Part shown: positions 34,419-43,866 of the stretch, piece by piece | How positions within the stretch are numbered: position 1 is the stretch's first letter | Layout: every line of letters begins with the position of its first letter | Assembly (NCBI RefSeq): GCF_016820515.1 | Contig: NZ_JADHDV010000024.1 | Location: forward strand, 1 to 59,854 | DNA length: 59,854 nucleotides | Origin: Pseudoxanthomonas beigongshangi | Lineage (GTDB): Bacteria; Pseudomonadota; Gammaproteobacteria; Xanthomonadales; Xanthomonadaceae | Reading direction: 5' to 3' | The notes under the pieces: generated by a model | Told to the model about the DNA's origin: nothing | Database searches by the model: none | Seen by the model: the letters and a program-made list of their open reading frames with translations, nothing else | Program-made: the position numbers and the translations under genes

Positions 34419-35317
34419 GAGCGCTTCGCCTTCGCCAGGGTGATCACCACCACGCCCAGCAGGATCAACGCCATCGCGCCCAGGTCATGGGCGCTGAAAC
34501 TCTCATGGGCGATCCACGCGCCCAGCGCCACGGCGATCACCGGGTTGATGTAGGCGTAGCTGCCGGCCACCGCCGGACGCACGTTGTGCAGCAGCCAGAC
34601 ATAGGCGCTGAAGGCGACGATGGAACCGAACAGCGCCAGGTAGCCCACCGCCAGCGTGCCCTGCAACGTCGGCCACTGGGTGAAACGCTCGCCGATCGCC
34701 GCGCCCACCACCAGCATGATCACGCCGCCGCACACCATCTGCGCGGCTGCCGACATGAACGGCGACGGCAGATCGCGGCCGCGGCTCCACACCGAACCGT
34801 AGGCCCAGGCGATCGGCGCGATCAGCAGCATGATCAGGCCCTTGGGACTGGCGGTCAGCGCGCTGCCGGAGTTGAGCCAGACCACGCCCAGGAAACCAAT
34901 CACGATGCCCGCCCATTCGGCGCGGCTGGGATGCTGTCCGCGCATGGCGCCGAACAGGCCCATCCATAGCGGCATCGAGGCCACCGCGACCGCGGCCAGA
35001 CCGGAGGACACGGTCTGCTCGGCCACGCACACGAAGCCGTTGCCGAACAGCAGCAGCGCCAGCGCCATGAAGGCCACGTTCTTCCATTGCGCGCGGGTCG
35101 GCGCGGCATAACCGCGCCAGCGCAGCACCGCGTACATCAGCGTGCCGGCGACGATGAAGCGGCCCCCGGCCATCAACAGCGGCGGATAGCCGCCTTCCAG
35201 GGCCAGGCGGATACCGAGATAGGTGGAGCCCCAGACGACATAGACCAGGGCCAGGGCGACGACGACGGCGACGCCACCGCGCGCGGGCGCGGCGGTGCTG
35301 GAAGCGGAGGAGTTCAT
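34415..35317 (-). CDS. YedA-like EamA/DMT exporter
   Basis: A 300-residue permease with ten predicted segments in two EamA repeats (VVALALVYVVWGSTYLGIRLALEGGYPPLLMAGGRF start; YINPVIAVALGAWIAHESF in the second half). This is the YedA subgroup of drug/metabolite transporters. The ATG at 35317 begins a short polar tail before the first segment; upstream in-frame codons are not family-like. It overlaps rarD by 4 bases. Confidence 0.88.
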   Translation of the reverse strand: MNSSASSTAAPARGGVAVVVALALVYVVWGSTYLGIRLALEGGYPPLLMAGGRFIVAGTLMYAVLRWRGYAAPTRAQWKNVAFMALALLLFGNGFVCVAEQTVSSGLAAVAVASMPLWMGLFGAMRGQHPSRAEWAGIVIGFLGVVWLNSGSALTASPKGLIMLLIAPIAWAYGSVWSRGRDLPSPFMSAAAQMVCGGVIMLVVGAAIGERFTQWPTLQGTLAVGYLALFGSIVAFSAYVWLLHNVRPAVAGSYAYINPVIAVALGAWIAHESFSAHDLGAMALILLGVVVITLAKAKRS

Positions 35318-35439
35318 GGGGGAGGCGCCAAGCGTATTGACGCTTATTCTAGGCCAGCCCCGACGGCCACGGCGCGGCCCCACCGTTGAAAGCTTTCACG
35401 GTCCGCCTTTCATCTGGCTCAAGTCTCCCGCCCCATCCT

Positions 35440-35462
35440 TGTAGGAGCAACGTAAGTCGCGA
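35440..35462. repeat. single REP-like element
   Basis: A diverged single copy of the GGGAGCGACGT-type palindrome (here GTAGGAGCAACGTAAGTCGC) lies in the gap between the YedA-like gene and prc. Confidence 0.7.
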
Positions 35463-35526
35463 CCGTAAACCCCTTCCCCGGCGTCCCGGAAAACAACCCA
35501 ACACCCCACCCCGCCGCGAGAACCCC

Positions 35527-35558
35527 AAAAAAAAGCGCGACCCGAAGGCCGCGCTTTT
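35527..35558 (-). terminator. rho-independent terminator of prc
   Basis: On the minus strand AAAAGCGCG and CGCGCTTTT pair as a 9-bp stem with a 10-base loop, followed by a run of eight T. It sits 26 bp past the prc stop codon. Confidence 0.85.
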
Positions 35559-35584
35559 CTCATCTCTACAAACCACGCCCGGCT

Positions 35585-37783
35585 TCAATCCGCCCAGCGC
35601 CCCGGTCCCGTCGATTCCGGCAGCACCTGCGCCGACAGCTTGCGGTCCTGGTTCAACACGCCGATGGCGTCACCCAGGATCGCCGCCGATTCGCGCAGCA
35701 GCGGATCCGGACGCTTGTCGACCAGCTTCTCGCGGGCGGCGTCCTTGACGATGTCGCGCTCGCTCGCGCCCAGGCCGTCGTCGGCCAGATCGTCGGCCAG
35801 CGGATCCAGCGCCAGTCCCAGCGCCTTGCGTTCGGCTTGGCGGGTCTTGCGCAGGGTGTCCTGCTTGTCGCGTTCGGCGCGGCGCTCGGCCTCGTTGAGC
35901 GAGACGTACTTCTTGGCCGCCTCGGCGCGGAACGTCGCCACATCCTCGGTCCACCACTGGAATTCCTTGTCCTTGGCCACGCGCGAGGCGTGCAGGGCTT
36001 CCAGCTTCGGCAGCAGCGGCGCGAAGTTGCCGTACTGGGTGTGCGGTACCGCGGCAATGCGGGTCCACGGCAGCGCGTTGTCGTAGGTGCTCTCGCCGTA
36101 TTCGCTGGCGTCCACGCTCACCGGGAACGCCAGATCCGGCACCACGCCCTTGTGCTGGGTGCTGCCGCCGGCCACGCGGAAGAACTGTGCGATGGTCAGC
36201 TTGACCTGGCCGAAGCGCGCGGTCTCGTTGGCCGGCCAGCGATCCAGATCCACCATGTTCTGCACGGTACCCTTGCCGAAGCTGGTCTCGCCGATCACCA
36301 GGCCACGGCCGTAGTCCTGGATGGCGCCGGCGAAGATCTCCGAAGCCGAAGCCGAACCGCGGTTGATCAGCACCGCCAGCGGACCGTCCCAGGCCACGCC
36401 CGGCTTGCGATCGCTGTTGACGGTGACGCGACCGCCGGACTCGCGCACCTGCACCACCGGGCCCTTGTCGATGAACAGGCCGGTCAGCTCGACGGCCTCG
36501 TCCAGCGAACCGCCGCCGTTGTTGCGCAGGTCCATGACCACGCCGTCGACGTCCTGGGTCTTGAACTGGGCCAGCAGCTTGGCGATGTCGCGGGTGGCCG
36601 AGGTGAAGTCGTTGGGATTGCGGCGACGCCCCTCGAAGTCCTGGTAGAACGCCGGGAGCTTGATCACGCCGATGCGCCGCTGCGGCTCGCCGTTGGCGGC
36701 CGGCAGGGTGATGGTCTCGGCCTTGGCCGCCTGCTCCTCCAGCTTGACCTTCTGGCGGGTGATGGTGACCTGCGCGTGCTTGCCGTCGATGCCGGATTCG
36801 ACCGGGATGTATTCGATCCGGACCTGGGTGTCCTTCTTGCCGCGGATCTGCGCGACGACATCATCGATGCGCCAGCCGATCACGTCGGTCATCGCGCCGG
36901 ACTTGCCCTGGCCGACCGCGACGATGCGATCGCCGACCTTGAGCTTGCCGCTCAGATCCGCCGGGCCGCCGGGCACGATCTCGCGGATCGCCACCAGATC
37001 GTCCTGCCGCTGCAGCACCGCGCCGATGCCTTCCAGCGACAGCGACATCGACTGGTTGAAGTTCTCGGCGGTGCGCGGGGTGAAGTAATCGGTATGCGGG
37101 TCGATCGCGCCGGTGTAGCTGTTGAGGAAGGCCTGGAACACGTCCTCGCTCTTGAACTCGTCGACGGTGCGCTGCAGGTTGGCGTAGCGCTTGTCCAGGG
37201 TCTTGCGGATGTCCTCGGGCTTCTTGCCGGCCAGCTTCAGGCGCAGCCAGTCGTTCATCACCGACTTCTTCCACAGCGCATCCAGTTCCTCGGTGCTGGC
37301 CGCCCACGGGGCGTCCTTGCGGTCGTACTCCCAGCGCTGGTCGCCGCTGAAGTCGAAGTCCTGCTTGAGCAGCGAGCGCGCGTAGGCCACGCGCTGCTGC
37401 ACGCGCTGGCGGTAGATGGTGAAGACGTCGTAGGCCGGATCCAGTTCGCCGCTGCGGACCGCCTCGCCCATCTGCGCCTTGAGCGGCGCGAACTTGGCCA
37501 CGTCGGCGGCGGTGAAGAACTGCTTGCCGCCGTCCAGCGCTTCCAGGTAGCGCTTGAAGATGTCCGCCGACAACGTTTCATCCAGCGCGCGCGGGCGGTA
37601 GGCGTAGCGGCTGTCGGACAGCAGGCCGTAGACCAGCTTGGAGGTGGTGGCCTGATCCGCGGTGGGCGCGGTCGGCAGCGCGACGCGGTTGTCGCCATCG
37701 CCATCGCCACGCGCCAGCAGCGCCAGCGGCGACGCCAGCGCCAGGGACAGCAGGAAGACGGCGGGGACTTTCTTCACTTTCAT
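35585..37783 (-). CDS. prc: carboxy-terminal processing protease Prc/Tsp (S41)
   Basis: A 732-residue periplasmic protease. A signal peptide (VFLLSLALASPLALLA) is followed by the Prc N-terminal helical domain, a PDZ domain (about 240-330; LSLEGIGAVLQRQDDLVAIREIVPGGPA), the S41 catalytic core with the nucleophile in RGSASASEIFAGA and general-base lysine in SFGKGTVQ, and a long C-terminal DUF3340-like helical domain. It degrades proteins with nonpolar C-termini and regulates peptidoglycan hydrolases. The length matches E. coli Prc (about 680) plus a longer tail. lipA is upstream on the same strand beyond a hairpin. Confidence 0.93.
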   Translation of the reverse strand: MKVKKVPAVFLLSLALASPLALLARGDGDGDNRVALPTAPTADQATTSKLVYGLLSDSRYAYRPRALDETLSADIFKRYLEALDGGKQFFTAADVAKFAPLKAQMGEAVRSGELDPAYDVFTIYRQRVQQRVAYARSLLKQDFDFSGDQRWEYDRKDAPWAASTEELDALWKKSVMNDWLRLKLAGKKPEDIRKTLDKRYANLQRTVDEFKSEDVFQAFLNSYTGAIDPHTDYFTPRTAENFNQSMSLSLEGIGAVLQRQDDLVAIREIVPGGPADLSGKLKVGDRIVAVGQGKSGAMTDVIGWRIDDVVAQIRGKKDTQVRIEYIPVESGIDGKHAQVTITRQKVKLEEQAAKAETITLPAANGEPQRRIGVIKLPAFYQDFEGRRRNPNDFTSATRDIAKLLAQFKTQDVDGVVMDLRNNGGGSLDEAVELTGLFIDKGPVVQVRESGGRVTVNSDRKPGVAWDGPLAVLINRGSASASEIFAGAIQDYGRGLVIGETSFGKGTVQNMVDLDRWPANETARFGQVKLTIAQFFRVAGGSTQHKGVVPDLAFPVSVDASEYGESTYDNALPWTRIAAVPHTQYGNFAPLLPKLEALHASRVAKDKEFQWWTEDVATFRAEAAKKYVSLNEAERRAERDKQDTLRKTRQAERKALGLALDPLADDLADDGLGASERDIVKDAAREKLVDKRPDPLLRESAAILGDAIGVLNQDRKLSAQVLPESTGPGRWAD

Positions 37784-37874
37784 CGGGTACTCGCGGCCCG
37801 GAGGCCTTGCAGGAGAACGGCGGGGACATCTGACAGCCAGACAGTGCCCAAAGTTGCGGCGCTTGTCATCCCTG

Positions 37875-37906
37875 TCTTTCGGCAGGCGGATGGGCCTGCC
37901 GAAAGA
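37875..37906. terminator. hairpin between lipA and prc
   Basis: TCTTTCGGCAGGC and GCCTGCCGAAAGA form a perfect 13-bp stem around GGATGG, in the 193-bp gap between lipA and prc. There is no clear T-run, so termination is possible but not certain. Confidence 0.55.
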
Positions 37907-37976
37907 GACCCTAACCCCGGGCCCGTAGAGAAAAGTGAACCTGTTTCGGCTGGCCGTCCGTCGGCCAACCCGCGGT

Positions 37977-39011
37977 TCAGCCGGCAGCGGCGTTGCGGAC
38001 GCTGGCCGCGGCCTCGGCGGCCTGGCGATCGGCGTGGTAGGACGAACGCACCAGCGGGCCGGAGGCGACGTGGCTGAAACCCAGCTCGTTGCCGTAGAGC
38101 TCCAGCTCCTTGAACTCTTCCGGCGTCCAGTAGCGCATCACCGGGTGATGGTGCGCGGTGGGCTGCAGGTACTGGCCGATGGTGACCATCTCCACGTCGT
38201 GCGCGCGCAGGTCGCGCAGGGTCGCCTTCACCTGCTCCATGGTCTCGCCCAGGCCCAGCATGATGCCGGACTTGGTCGGCAGCTCCGGATGCTGCTGCTT
38301 GAACTTCTGCAGCAGGGTCAGCGACCACTGGTAGTCGGCGCCGGGGCGCACGTTGGGGTACAGGTCCGGCACCGTCTCGATGTTGTGGTTGAACACGTCC
38401 GGCGGATTCACCGCCAGGATTTCCAGCGCCCGGTCCATGCGGCCCTTGCCGCGGAAGTCCGGGGTCAGGATCTCGATGCGGGTGCCCGGCGAATGCTCGC
38501 GGATGGCCGCGATGCAGTCGACGAAATGCTGGGCGCCGCCGTCGCGCAGGTCATCGCGATCCACGCTGGTGACGACGACATACTTCAGGCCCATGTCGGC
38601 CACGGTATGCGCCAGGCTGAGCGGCTCGGACGCATCCGGCGGCTTGGGCCGGCCGTGGGCGACGTCGCAGAAGGAACAGCGGCGGGTGCAGACCTCGCCC
38701 AGGATCATGAAAGTCGCGGTGCCGTGGCCGAAGCACTCGTGGATGTTCGGGCAACTGGCCTCCTCGCACACCGTGACCAGCCGGTTCTCGCGCAGCTTGG
38801 CCTTCAGCCGCGCCACCGAACCGTCGCTGGGAATGCGCACGCGGATCCACGACGGCTTGCGCAGCACCGGCGCGTCGGCGAACTGCACCGGCGAACGGGA
38901 AATCTTGTCGCCGCCCAGCTGCTTGACGCCCGTTTCCAGCGGGGCGGAGGCGGTGGCGGCGGCGGTGGAAACGACCTGGAGGGGAATCTGGCGCGGGGAG
39001 GACTCGTTCAT
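37977..39011 (-). CDS. lipA: lipoyl synthase
   Basis: A 344-residue radical-SAM enzyme that inserts two sulfur atoms into octanoyl-protein to make lipoyl groups. Both clusters are seen: the auxiliary cluster cysteines Cys82, Cys87 and Cys93 ([12 protein letters not shown]) and the radical-SAM Cys108-x3-Cys112-x2-Cys115 (CTRRCSFC). The C-terminal RSSYHADR motif provides the conserved serine ligand. lipB, its usual neighbour, is not adjacent here. The N-terminal 40 residues are a variable extension. Confidence 0.96.
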   Translation of the reverse strand: MNESSPRQIPLQVVSTAAATASAPLETGVKQLGGDKISRSPVQFADAPVLRKPSWIRVRIPSDGSVARLKAKLRENRLVTVCEEASCPNIHECFGHGTATFMILGEVCTRRCSFCDVAHGRPKPPDASEPLSLAHTVADMGLKYVVVTSVDRDDLRDGGAQHFVDCIAAIREHSPGTRIEILTPDFRGKGRMDRALEILAVNPPDVFNHNIETVPDLYPNVRPGADYQWSLTLLQKFKQQHPELPTKSGIMLGLGETMEQVKATLRDLRAHDVEMVTIGQYLQPTAHHHPVMRYWTPEEFKELELYGNELGFSHVASGPLVRSSYHADRQAAEAAASVRNAAAG

Positions 39012-39094
39012 GGCGTGAATTCTACGCCTCCCCCACCCCACCAACAGCCGCGATTGCCAACCCGACCGGAATCCAGCATTGCAACGACGCCGCG

Positions 39095-39133
39095 CCCTTG
39101 CGAATCCCGGATCCCAAATCCCGAATCCCGGAC
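39095..39133. repeat. GAATCCCG heptad repeat cluster
   Basis: Degenerate copies of GAATCCC, with GGATCCC and AAATCCC variants, stand in a row. Reverse complements of the same heptad occur at 48664-48695 and 57914-57943. The cluster is upstream of lipA. Confidence 0.75.
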
Positions 39134-39136
39134 AAT

Positions 39137-39174
39137 AAAAAAGCCCGCAATGGCTAGGCCAGTTGCGGGCTTGC
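39137..39174 (-). terminator. rho-independent terminator (leftward)
   Basis: On the minus strand AAGCCCGCAA and TTGCGGGCTT form a perfect 10-bp stem followed by TTTTTT. It ends transcription arriving from the AsmA-like gene, or from a small RNA in the gap, before lipA. Confidence 0.85.
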
Positions 39175-39418
39175 TCCCTCCCCCACGTCGGGATGCGGGG
39201 CCATCGTGAAGGAGCGGTTGCGGGGCTTGCACGCTGCACTGCAAAACAAAACCGGGCAGTACATTTGAGCCGGGAACGGGGTTTTTCCGAAAAGCCTTGT
39301 TCTGCTTGGATGTTACCGATGCCAGACCAATTTTCGGGCCGATCCTGTAACCGGTTTCACGATTCACACGGCTGAAACCTGAATAGGGGCCAAACCGTTC
39401 AACTGCGCAAAACGGTCC

Positions 39419-41614
39419 TCAACGCATCAGATCCGGCTGCCCCTGGTACCACTCCCGCGCCTTCACCAGGTGCCAGCGGCGGGCATTGTCCTGCAATTCC
39501 AGCCCCGCGCTGAGCACGCCCCAGCGCGCGTAGAGCTGGCCGCTGCGACGCGGGCCCTGCAGGCGCAGCCGGGCCTGCAGGTCGAAACGGTCGTTGTTCG
39601 CCTTCACCCGGTCCAGCACCAGCACGTCGTCGCGCCACTGCACGCGGCCATCGGCCTGCGCCTGGCCGGCGTCGACCAGCCGGTAGACCCATTTGGGGTA
39701 GTCCTTCTTGCGCGAGAACAGCGCCAGCAGGAAACCCACGTCCTTCATCTGCACCGCCGCGCTGCCTCCGGCGCTGAGCGGGCGATCCACGTCCAGGCGC
39801 GCGCGATCCAGCCGCAGCTTCGCCCACCAGCCGCTGCGCGCATCGCCGCCGGGTTCGCGGAAACCGAGGTTGCGGAACTGCACGGTACTGCCGTCGGCGA
39901 CGAACGCGCGCCGTCGCAGATCCGCGCGGCGCAGGGCCAGGCCGATGTCCACGTCGCCACGCAGATCGATTCCGGCCAGATGCATGCGCGCGCCGCGCCC
40001 GGTGATGCGCAGGCGGCCGTGGCCGACATCGCCGGCGGTATCCAGCGACAGATCGCCGCTGAGGAAACCGGCGCCGCCGTCGAAGCGCATGTGCCGGCGC
40101 GGCAGGTACGGGTTGTAGACGCGCAGGTCCGGCACGTTGGCGTTGTCGAACACCACCCGCCCGCGCATCGCGTTGCGCAGGTCCTGCAAGGGGCCATCGG
40201 CGTTGAGGAACAGGCGCAGGTTGCGACCCTGCACATAGGGACGCTGCGGTGCGCGCACCGAGGCGACATGGAATTGCTCCATCACTGCCTGCAGCCGCGG
40301 CACCAGTTCGCCCTTGGGACCGGCGTCCAGGCGGATATCGGCGTGGGCGCGGCCGCGGATGCGGTTGCCCATCACATCGGCCACCGCGTCCACCTCCGGC
40401 ACGCCGATGCGGCTGCCGGCGGCCAGTTGCCCGTTCACCACCTGCACGTCGGCATCCACGTCCCCCGCGCCTTCCAGTTGCAGCCATGGCGTCCGCGGAA
40501 ACAGGCTGGTGATCCAGTGCAGCGAGGAGAACCGCCAGCGCCCGACCACGTGCCCGGACGCGCGCGGCAGCAGCGAGGGGAAATCTCCCAGCGGAAGCTC
40601 GCGCCCGCGCAGGCGCAGATCCGCGTCCACCGACATCCGGCCCTGGGCGAGCGGCGGCGCCTTCACCTTCAGCGCGATGTCCTGGCGATCCACCGCCAGC
40701 GCGATGCCCAGCGCGTCGGTGCGGGAGACGCCGGATGCGTCGCTGCCGCCGATCGGCATGCTCCATTGCAGGCGGCTGCCCGGCGTGAGCGCGCCCCTGG
40801 AGAAACCGAGCTCGATATTGGCCTGGCCGCGCCCGGGCACGAGCGCGAGGGTGACGCCGCCCGGCACCGGAGTGACGTCGATGGCGCTGGTGATGCCGCG
40901 CAGCTTCAGCCGCGCGTCGGTCTTGAGCAACTTGCGCAGGCCCGGCGCCTCCTCGCGGCGGTGCCTGGCGATCGCGAAGGTGGCTTCCAGCTCCGCCTCG
41001 CGCAGCACCTCCTCGCCATCACGGGCCAGGCGCGCCTTGCGGAACGCCGCGCGCGAGGGCAGCAATTCCATTGGCCCGCCGCGAAGTTGCTTGACGAAAC
41101 CGACCTGTGCGCTGCCTTCACCGTCCAGGCGCAGGCCGTCGAACTCGCCGCGGGTCAGGCTGTCACTGGTGATGCGATCGAAGCGCAACACCCAGCCGCC
41201 ATCGCGCGGCGGCGGCACCGGCAGCTCGCGTTCGGCGCGATGGACGCCGCCGCTCACGCCGTCGGCCTGTACCCACGGCACGTGCAGTTCCCGTCGCAGC
41301 AGCGGCCACAACGCAATCTCGCCCTGCACCGCGCTGGCCTGCGCCTGCCAGGCGATGCGCCGCACCTGGCCCTGCAGTTTCACCTCGCGCAGGCTGACCC
41401 GTCCGGGCCACCAGCTGTGACCGCCGGCCCAATGCATCTGGAATTTCTCCGGCTTGCGGTTGAGCGTGCGCTCGCCCAAAGCGGTGTTGATCCACAGATT
41501 GGCCGCGGCCAGGTACAGCGCGTACAGCGCCAGCAGGGCCAAGGCCGCGCGCAGCAGCCAGCGGCGTGTGCTGCTCCAGCGGGGGGCGAGCCCGGAAATC
41601 GACGTCCTGTTCAT
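39419..41614 (-). CDS. large AsmA-like membrane-anchored envelope protein
   Basis: A 731-residue protein with one N-terminal membrane anchor (LLRAALALLALYALYLAAANLWI) and a long periplasmic region of alternating beta-strands (GRGARMHLAGIDLRGDVDIGLALRRADL) with no catalytic motif. This architecture is that of the AsmA/YdbH/YhdP group, thought to form hydrophobic grooves moving phospholipid between the two membranes, but I do not recognise the exact family. The ATG at 41614 is preferred; a start 12 codons upstream is possible. It is divergent from the CoA-transferase gene with 128 bp between. Confidence 0.6.
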   Translation of the reverse strand: MNRTSISGLAPRWSSTRRWLLRAALALLALYALYLAAANLWINTALGERTLNRKPEKFQMHWAGGHSWWPGRVSLREVKLQGQVRRIAWQAQASAVQGEIALWPLLRRELHVPWVQADGVSGGVHRAERELPVPPPRDGGWVLRFDRITSDSLTRGEFDGLRLDGEGSAQVGFVKQLRGGPMELLPSRAAFRKARLARDGEEVLREAELEATFAIARHRREEAPGLRKLLKTDARLKLRGITSAIDVTPVPGGVTLALVPGRGQANIELGFSRGALTPGSRLQWSMPIGGSDASGVSRTDALGIALAVDRQDIALKVKAPPLAQGRMSVDADLRLRGRELPLGDFPSLLPRASGHVVGRWRFSSLHWITSLFPRTPWLQLEGAGDVDADVQVVNGQLAAGSRIGVPEVDAVADVMGNRIRGRAHADIRLDAGPKGELVPRLQAVMEQFHVASVRAPQRPYVQGRNLRLFLNADGPLQDLRNAMRGRVVFDNANVPDLRVYNPYLPRRHMRFDGGAGFLSGDLSLDTAGDVGHGRLRITGRGARMHLAGIDLRGDVDIGLALRRADLRRRAFVADGSTVQFRNLGFREPGGDARSGWWAKLRLDRARLDVDRPLSAGGSAAVQMKDVGFLLALFSRKKDYPKWVYRLVDAGQAQADGRVQWRDDVLVLDRVKANNDRFDLQARLRLQGPRRSGQLYARWGVLSAGLELQDNARRWHLVKAREWYQGQPDLMR

Positions 41615-41742
41615 GCGCACAGCATGCCCGAACCACGGGACACGAAACATCGCATGCGGTGTATTCCCCGATCGTCTTGGCCCCCGGGCCGGGTCCGCGG
41701 GCGATAATGCGCGCTTTCCGCTTTCTGGTTCCGCTCCCCCGC

Positions 41743-43257
41743 ATGTCCAGCGACCGTATCCGCCATCCGCGCCTGCGCGCGCTCGCCGTTTCCGCCGAAG
41801 AAGCCGCCGCGCACATCCAGCCCGGCGAGACCGTGGCCATGAGCGGATTCACCGGCTCGGGCTATCCGAAGGAAGTGCCGCTGGCACTGGCGGCGCGGAT
41901 CGACCGTTGCCACGCGCAGGGCCAGGGCTTCCAGATCCGCCTGCTCACCGGCGCGTCCACCGCGCCGGAACTGGACGGCGCGCTGGCCAAGGTCGACGGC
42001 ATCGCCCTGCGTTTGCCGTTCCAGAGCGATCCGGACACCCGCCAGCGCATCAACGCCGGCACCCTGGAATACCTCGACACCCACCTGAGCCACGTCGCCC
42101 AGCACACCTGGTTCGGCTTCTACGGCGAGGTCGATACCGCGGTGGTGGAAGTGTCGGCCATCCGCGAGGACGGTGCGCTGGTGCCGTCCACCTCGGTGGG
42201 CAACAACAAGACCTGGCTGGATCTGGCGCGCAAGGTGATCGTCGAGGTCAACGACTGGCAGCCCGAAGGCCTGGACGGCATGCACGACATCTACTACGGC
42301 ACCGCGCTGCCGCCGCACCGCAAGCCGATTCCGCTGATCCATCCGGACGATCGCATCGGCGACACCGCGCTGCGCTGCGACCCGGACAAGATTGTCGCGG
42401 TGGTGCGCACCCACGGCCCGGATCGCAACAGACCGTTCAATCCGGCCGATGCGACCAGCGAACGGATCGCCGCGCACCTGATCGAATTCCTGCAGCACGA
42501 AGTGAAAAAGGGCCGGCTGCCGCCCAACCTGCTGCCACTGCAATCGGGCGTGGGCAACATCCCCAACGCGGTGCTGGCCGGCCTGAGCGCCAGCGGCTTC
42601 CGCGACCTGACCGCGTTCACCGAGGTCATCCAGGACGGCATGCTGGACATGCTGCGCGACGGCGTGCTGCGCAGCGCCTCGTGCACCGGCTTCGCGCTGA
42701 GCCCGGAAGCCAACGAGGTGTTCAAGCAGAACATCGGTTTCTACCGCGAGCGCATCGTCATGCGCACGCAGGAAATCTCCAACCATCCGGAACTGGTGCG
42801 CCGGCTCGGCTGCATCTGCATGAACGGGATGGTGGAAGCGGACCTGTACGGCAACGTCAATTCGACCCACATCATGGGCTCGCGCATCCAGAACGGCATC
42901 GGCGGCTCCGGCGACTTCGCCCGCAACGGCTACCTTTCGATCTTCCTCAGCCCCAGCACCGCCAAGGGCGGCAGCATCTCCTCGCTGGTGCCGATGGTCA
43001 GCCACGTGGACCACACCGAACACGACGTCTCGATCATCGTCACCGAACAGGGCCTGGCGGATCTGCGCGGCCTCTCGCCCAAGCAGCGCGCGCGCGTGCT
43101 GATCGCGCAGTGCGCGCATCCGGACTACCGCGACGCGCTGACCGACTATTTCGAACGCGCCCTGCATGCCAGCTATGGCCGCCACACCCCGCACCTGTTG
43201 CCCGAGGCACTGTCGTGGCACCAGCGGTGGCTGGATACGGGCAGCATGAAGGCCTGA
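41743..43257 (+). CDS. acetyl-CoA hydrolase / succinyl-CoA:acetate CoA-transferase family
   Basis: A 504-residue protein of the Ach1/AarC/Cat1 CoA-transferase family, which swaps CoA between acetate and succinate or propionate. Signatures include VAMSGFTGSGYPKEVP near the N-terminus, GVGNIPNAV in the nucleotide loop and FTEVIQDGM, which carries the catalytic glutamate, then the GGSGDFARNGY region. It probably acts in acetate or propionate metabolism. The start ATG at 41743 fits the family length. A repeat array follows the gene. Confidence 0.88.
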   Translation: MSSDRIRHPRLRALAVSAEEAAAHIQPGETVAMSGFTGSGYPKEVPLALAARIDRCHAQGQGFQIRLLTGASTAPELDGALAKVDGIALRLPFQSDPDTRQRINAGTLEYLDTHLSHVAQHTWFGFYGEVDTAVVEVSAIREDGALVPSTSVGNNKTWLDLARKVIVEVNDWQPEGLDGMHDIYYGTALPPHRKPIPLIHPDDRIGDTALRCDPDKIVAVVRTHGPDRNRPFNPADATSERIAAHLIEFLQHEVKKGRLPPNLLPLQSGVGNIPNAVLAGLSASGFRDLTAFTEVIQDGMLDMLRDGVLRSASCTGFALSPEANEVFKQNIGFYRERIVMRTQEISNHPELVRRLGCICMNGMVEADLYGNVNSTHIMGSRIQNGIGGSGDFARNGYLSIFLSPSTAKGGSISSLVPMVSHVDHTEHDVSIIVTEQGLADLRGLSPKQRARVLIAQCAHPDYRDALTDYFERALHASYGRHTPHLLPEALSWHQRWLDTGSMKA

Positions 43258-43289
43258 AAGAGCAAGCGCTTTTCAACAGCTGCATGGCT

Positions 43290-43862
43290 GATCAATCCCC
43301 CTCCGTCCCCCTTCTCCGAAGGGGGAGGTAAAAGCAGAAGTCGCAGCATCGATAGCCCCCTTTGCAAAAGGGGGCGGGCGGCCGCGTAGCGGGCGACGGG
43401 GGATTTGCTGTTGGCGCCAAGAGCAAATCCCCCTCAATCCCCCTTCTTCGAAGGGGGAGGCATAAGCAAAGGCGCCACATCGATAGCCCCCTTTGCAAAA
43501 GGGGGCGGGCACCTGCGCAGCAGGTGACGGGGGATTTGCTTTTGGTGCCAAGAACAAATCCCCCTCAATCCCCCTTCTTCGAAGGGGGAGGCAAAAGCAG
43601 ATGTCTCAACATCGATAGCCCCCTTTAACAAAGGGGGCGGGCGGACGCGCAGCGGGCGACGGGGGATTTGCTGTTGGCGCCAAGAACAAATCCCCCTCAG
43701 TCCCCCTTCTTCGAAGGGGGAGGCAAAAGCAGAAGCCGCAGCATCGATAGCCCCCTTTAACAAAGGGGGCGGGCGGCCGCGTAGCGGGCGACGGGGGATT
43801 TGCTCTTGGCGCCAAAAGCAAATCCCCCTCAATCCCCCTTCTCCGAAGGGGGAGGCAAAGCC
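43290..43862. repeat. 131-132-bp tandem repeat array (about 4 units)
   Basis: The phrase CATCGATAGCCCCCTTT recurs at 43347, 43478, 43610 and 43742, a period of 131 or 132 bp. Units carry CCCCCTTTGCAAAAGGGGGC, the AAATCCCCC/GGGGGATTT pair and CCCCCTTCTTCGAAGGGGGA. Copies differ by a few bases and single indels, unlike the nearly exact 154-bp array, so it looks older. The array fills the gap between the CoA-transferase and the convergent GNAT gene. Confidence 0.92.
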
Positions 43863-43866
43863 AATG

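Larger units (their letters stand above)
39012..39418. other. 407-bp gap with possible minus-strand small RNA
   Basis: No protein gene is recognised. At 39095-39133 lie heptad repeats (GAATCCCG type) also seen at 48664 and 57914. At 39142-39174 is a strong minus-strand terminator. The bases 39176-39400 between the end of the AsmA-like gene and that terminator have no open frame of quality, and could be a long 3' UTR or an independent small RNA transcribed leftward. I could not match it to 6S, tmRNA, RNase P or SRP RNA by their conserved motifs. Confidence 0.4.

Noticed and set aside
39008..39367. 119-codon minus-strand frame before lipA
   Set aside because: It includes heptad repeats and a terminator in frame, and resembles no protein.
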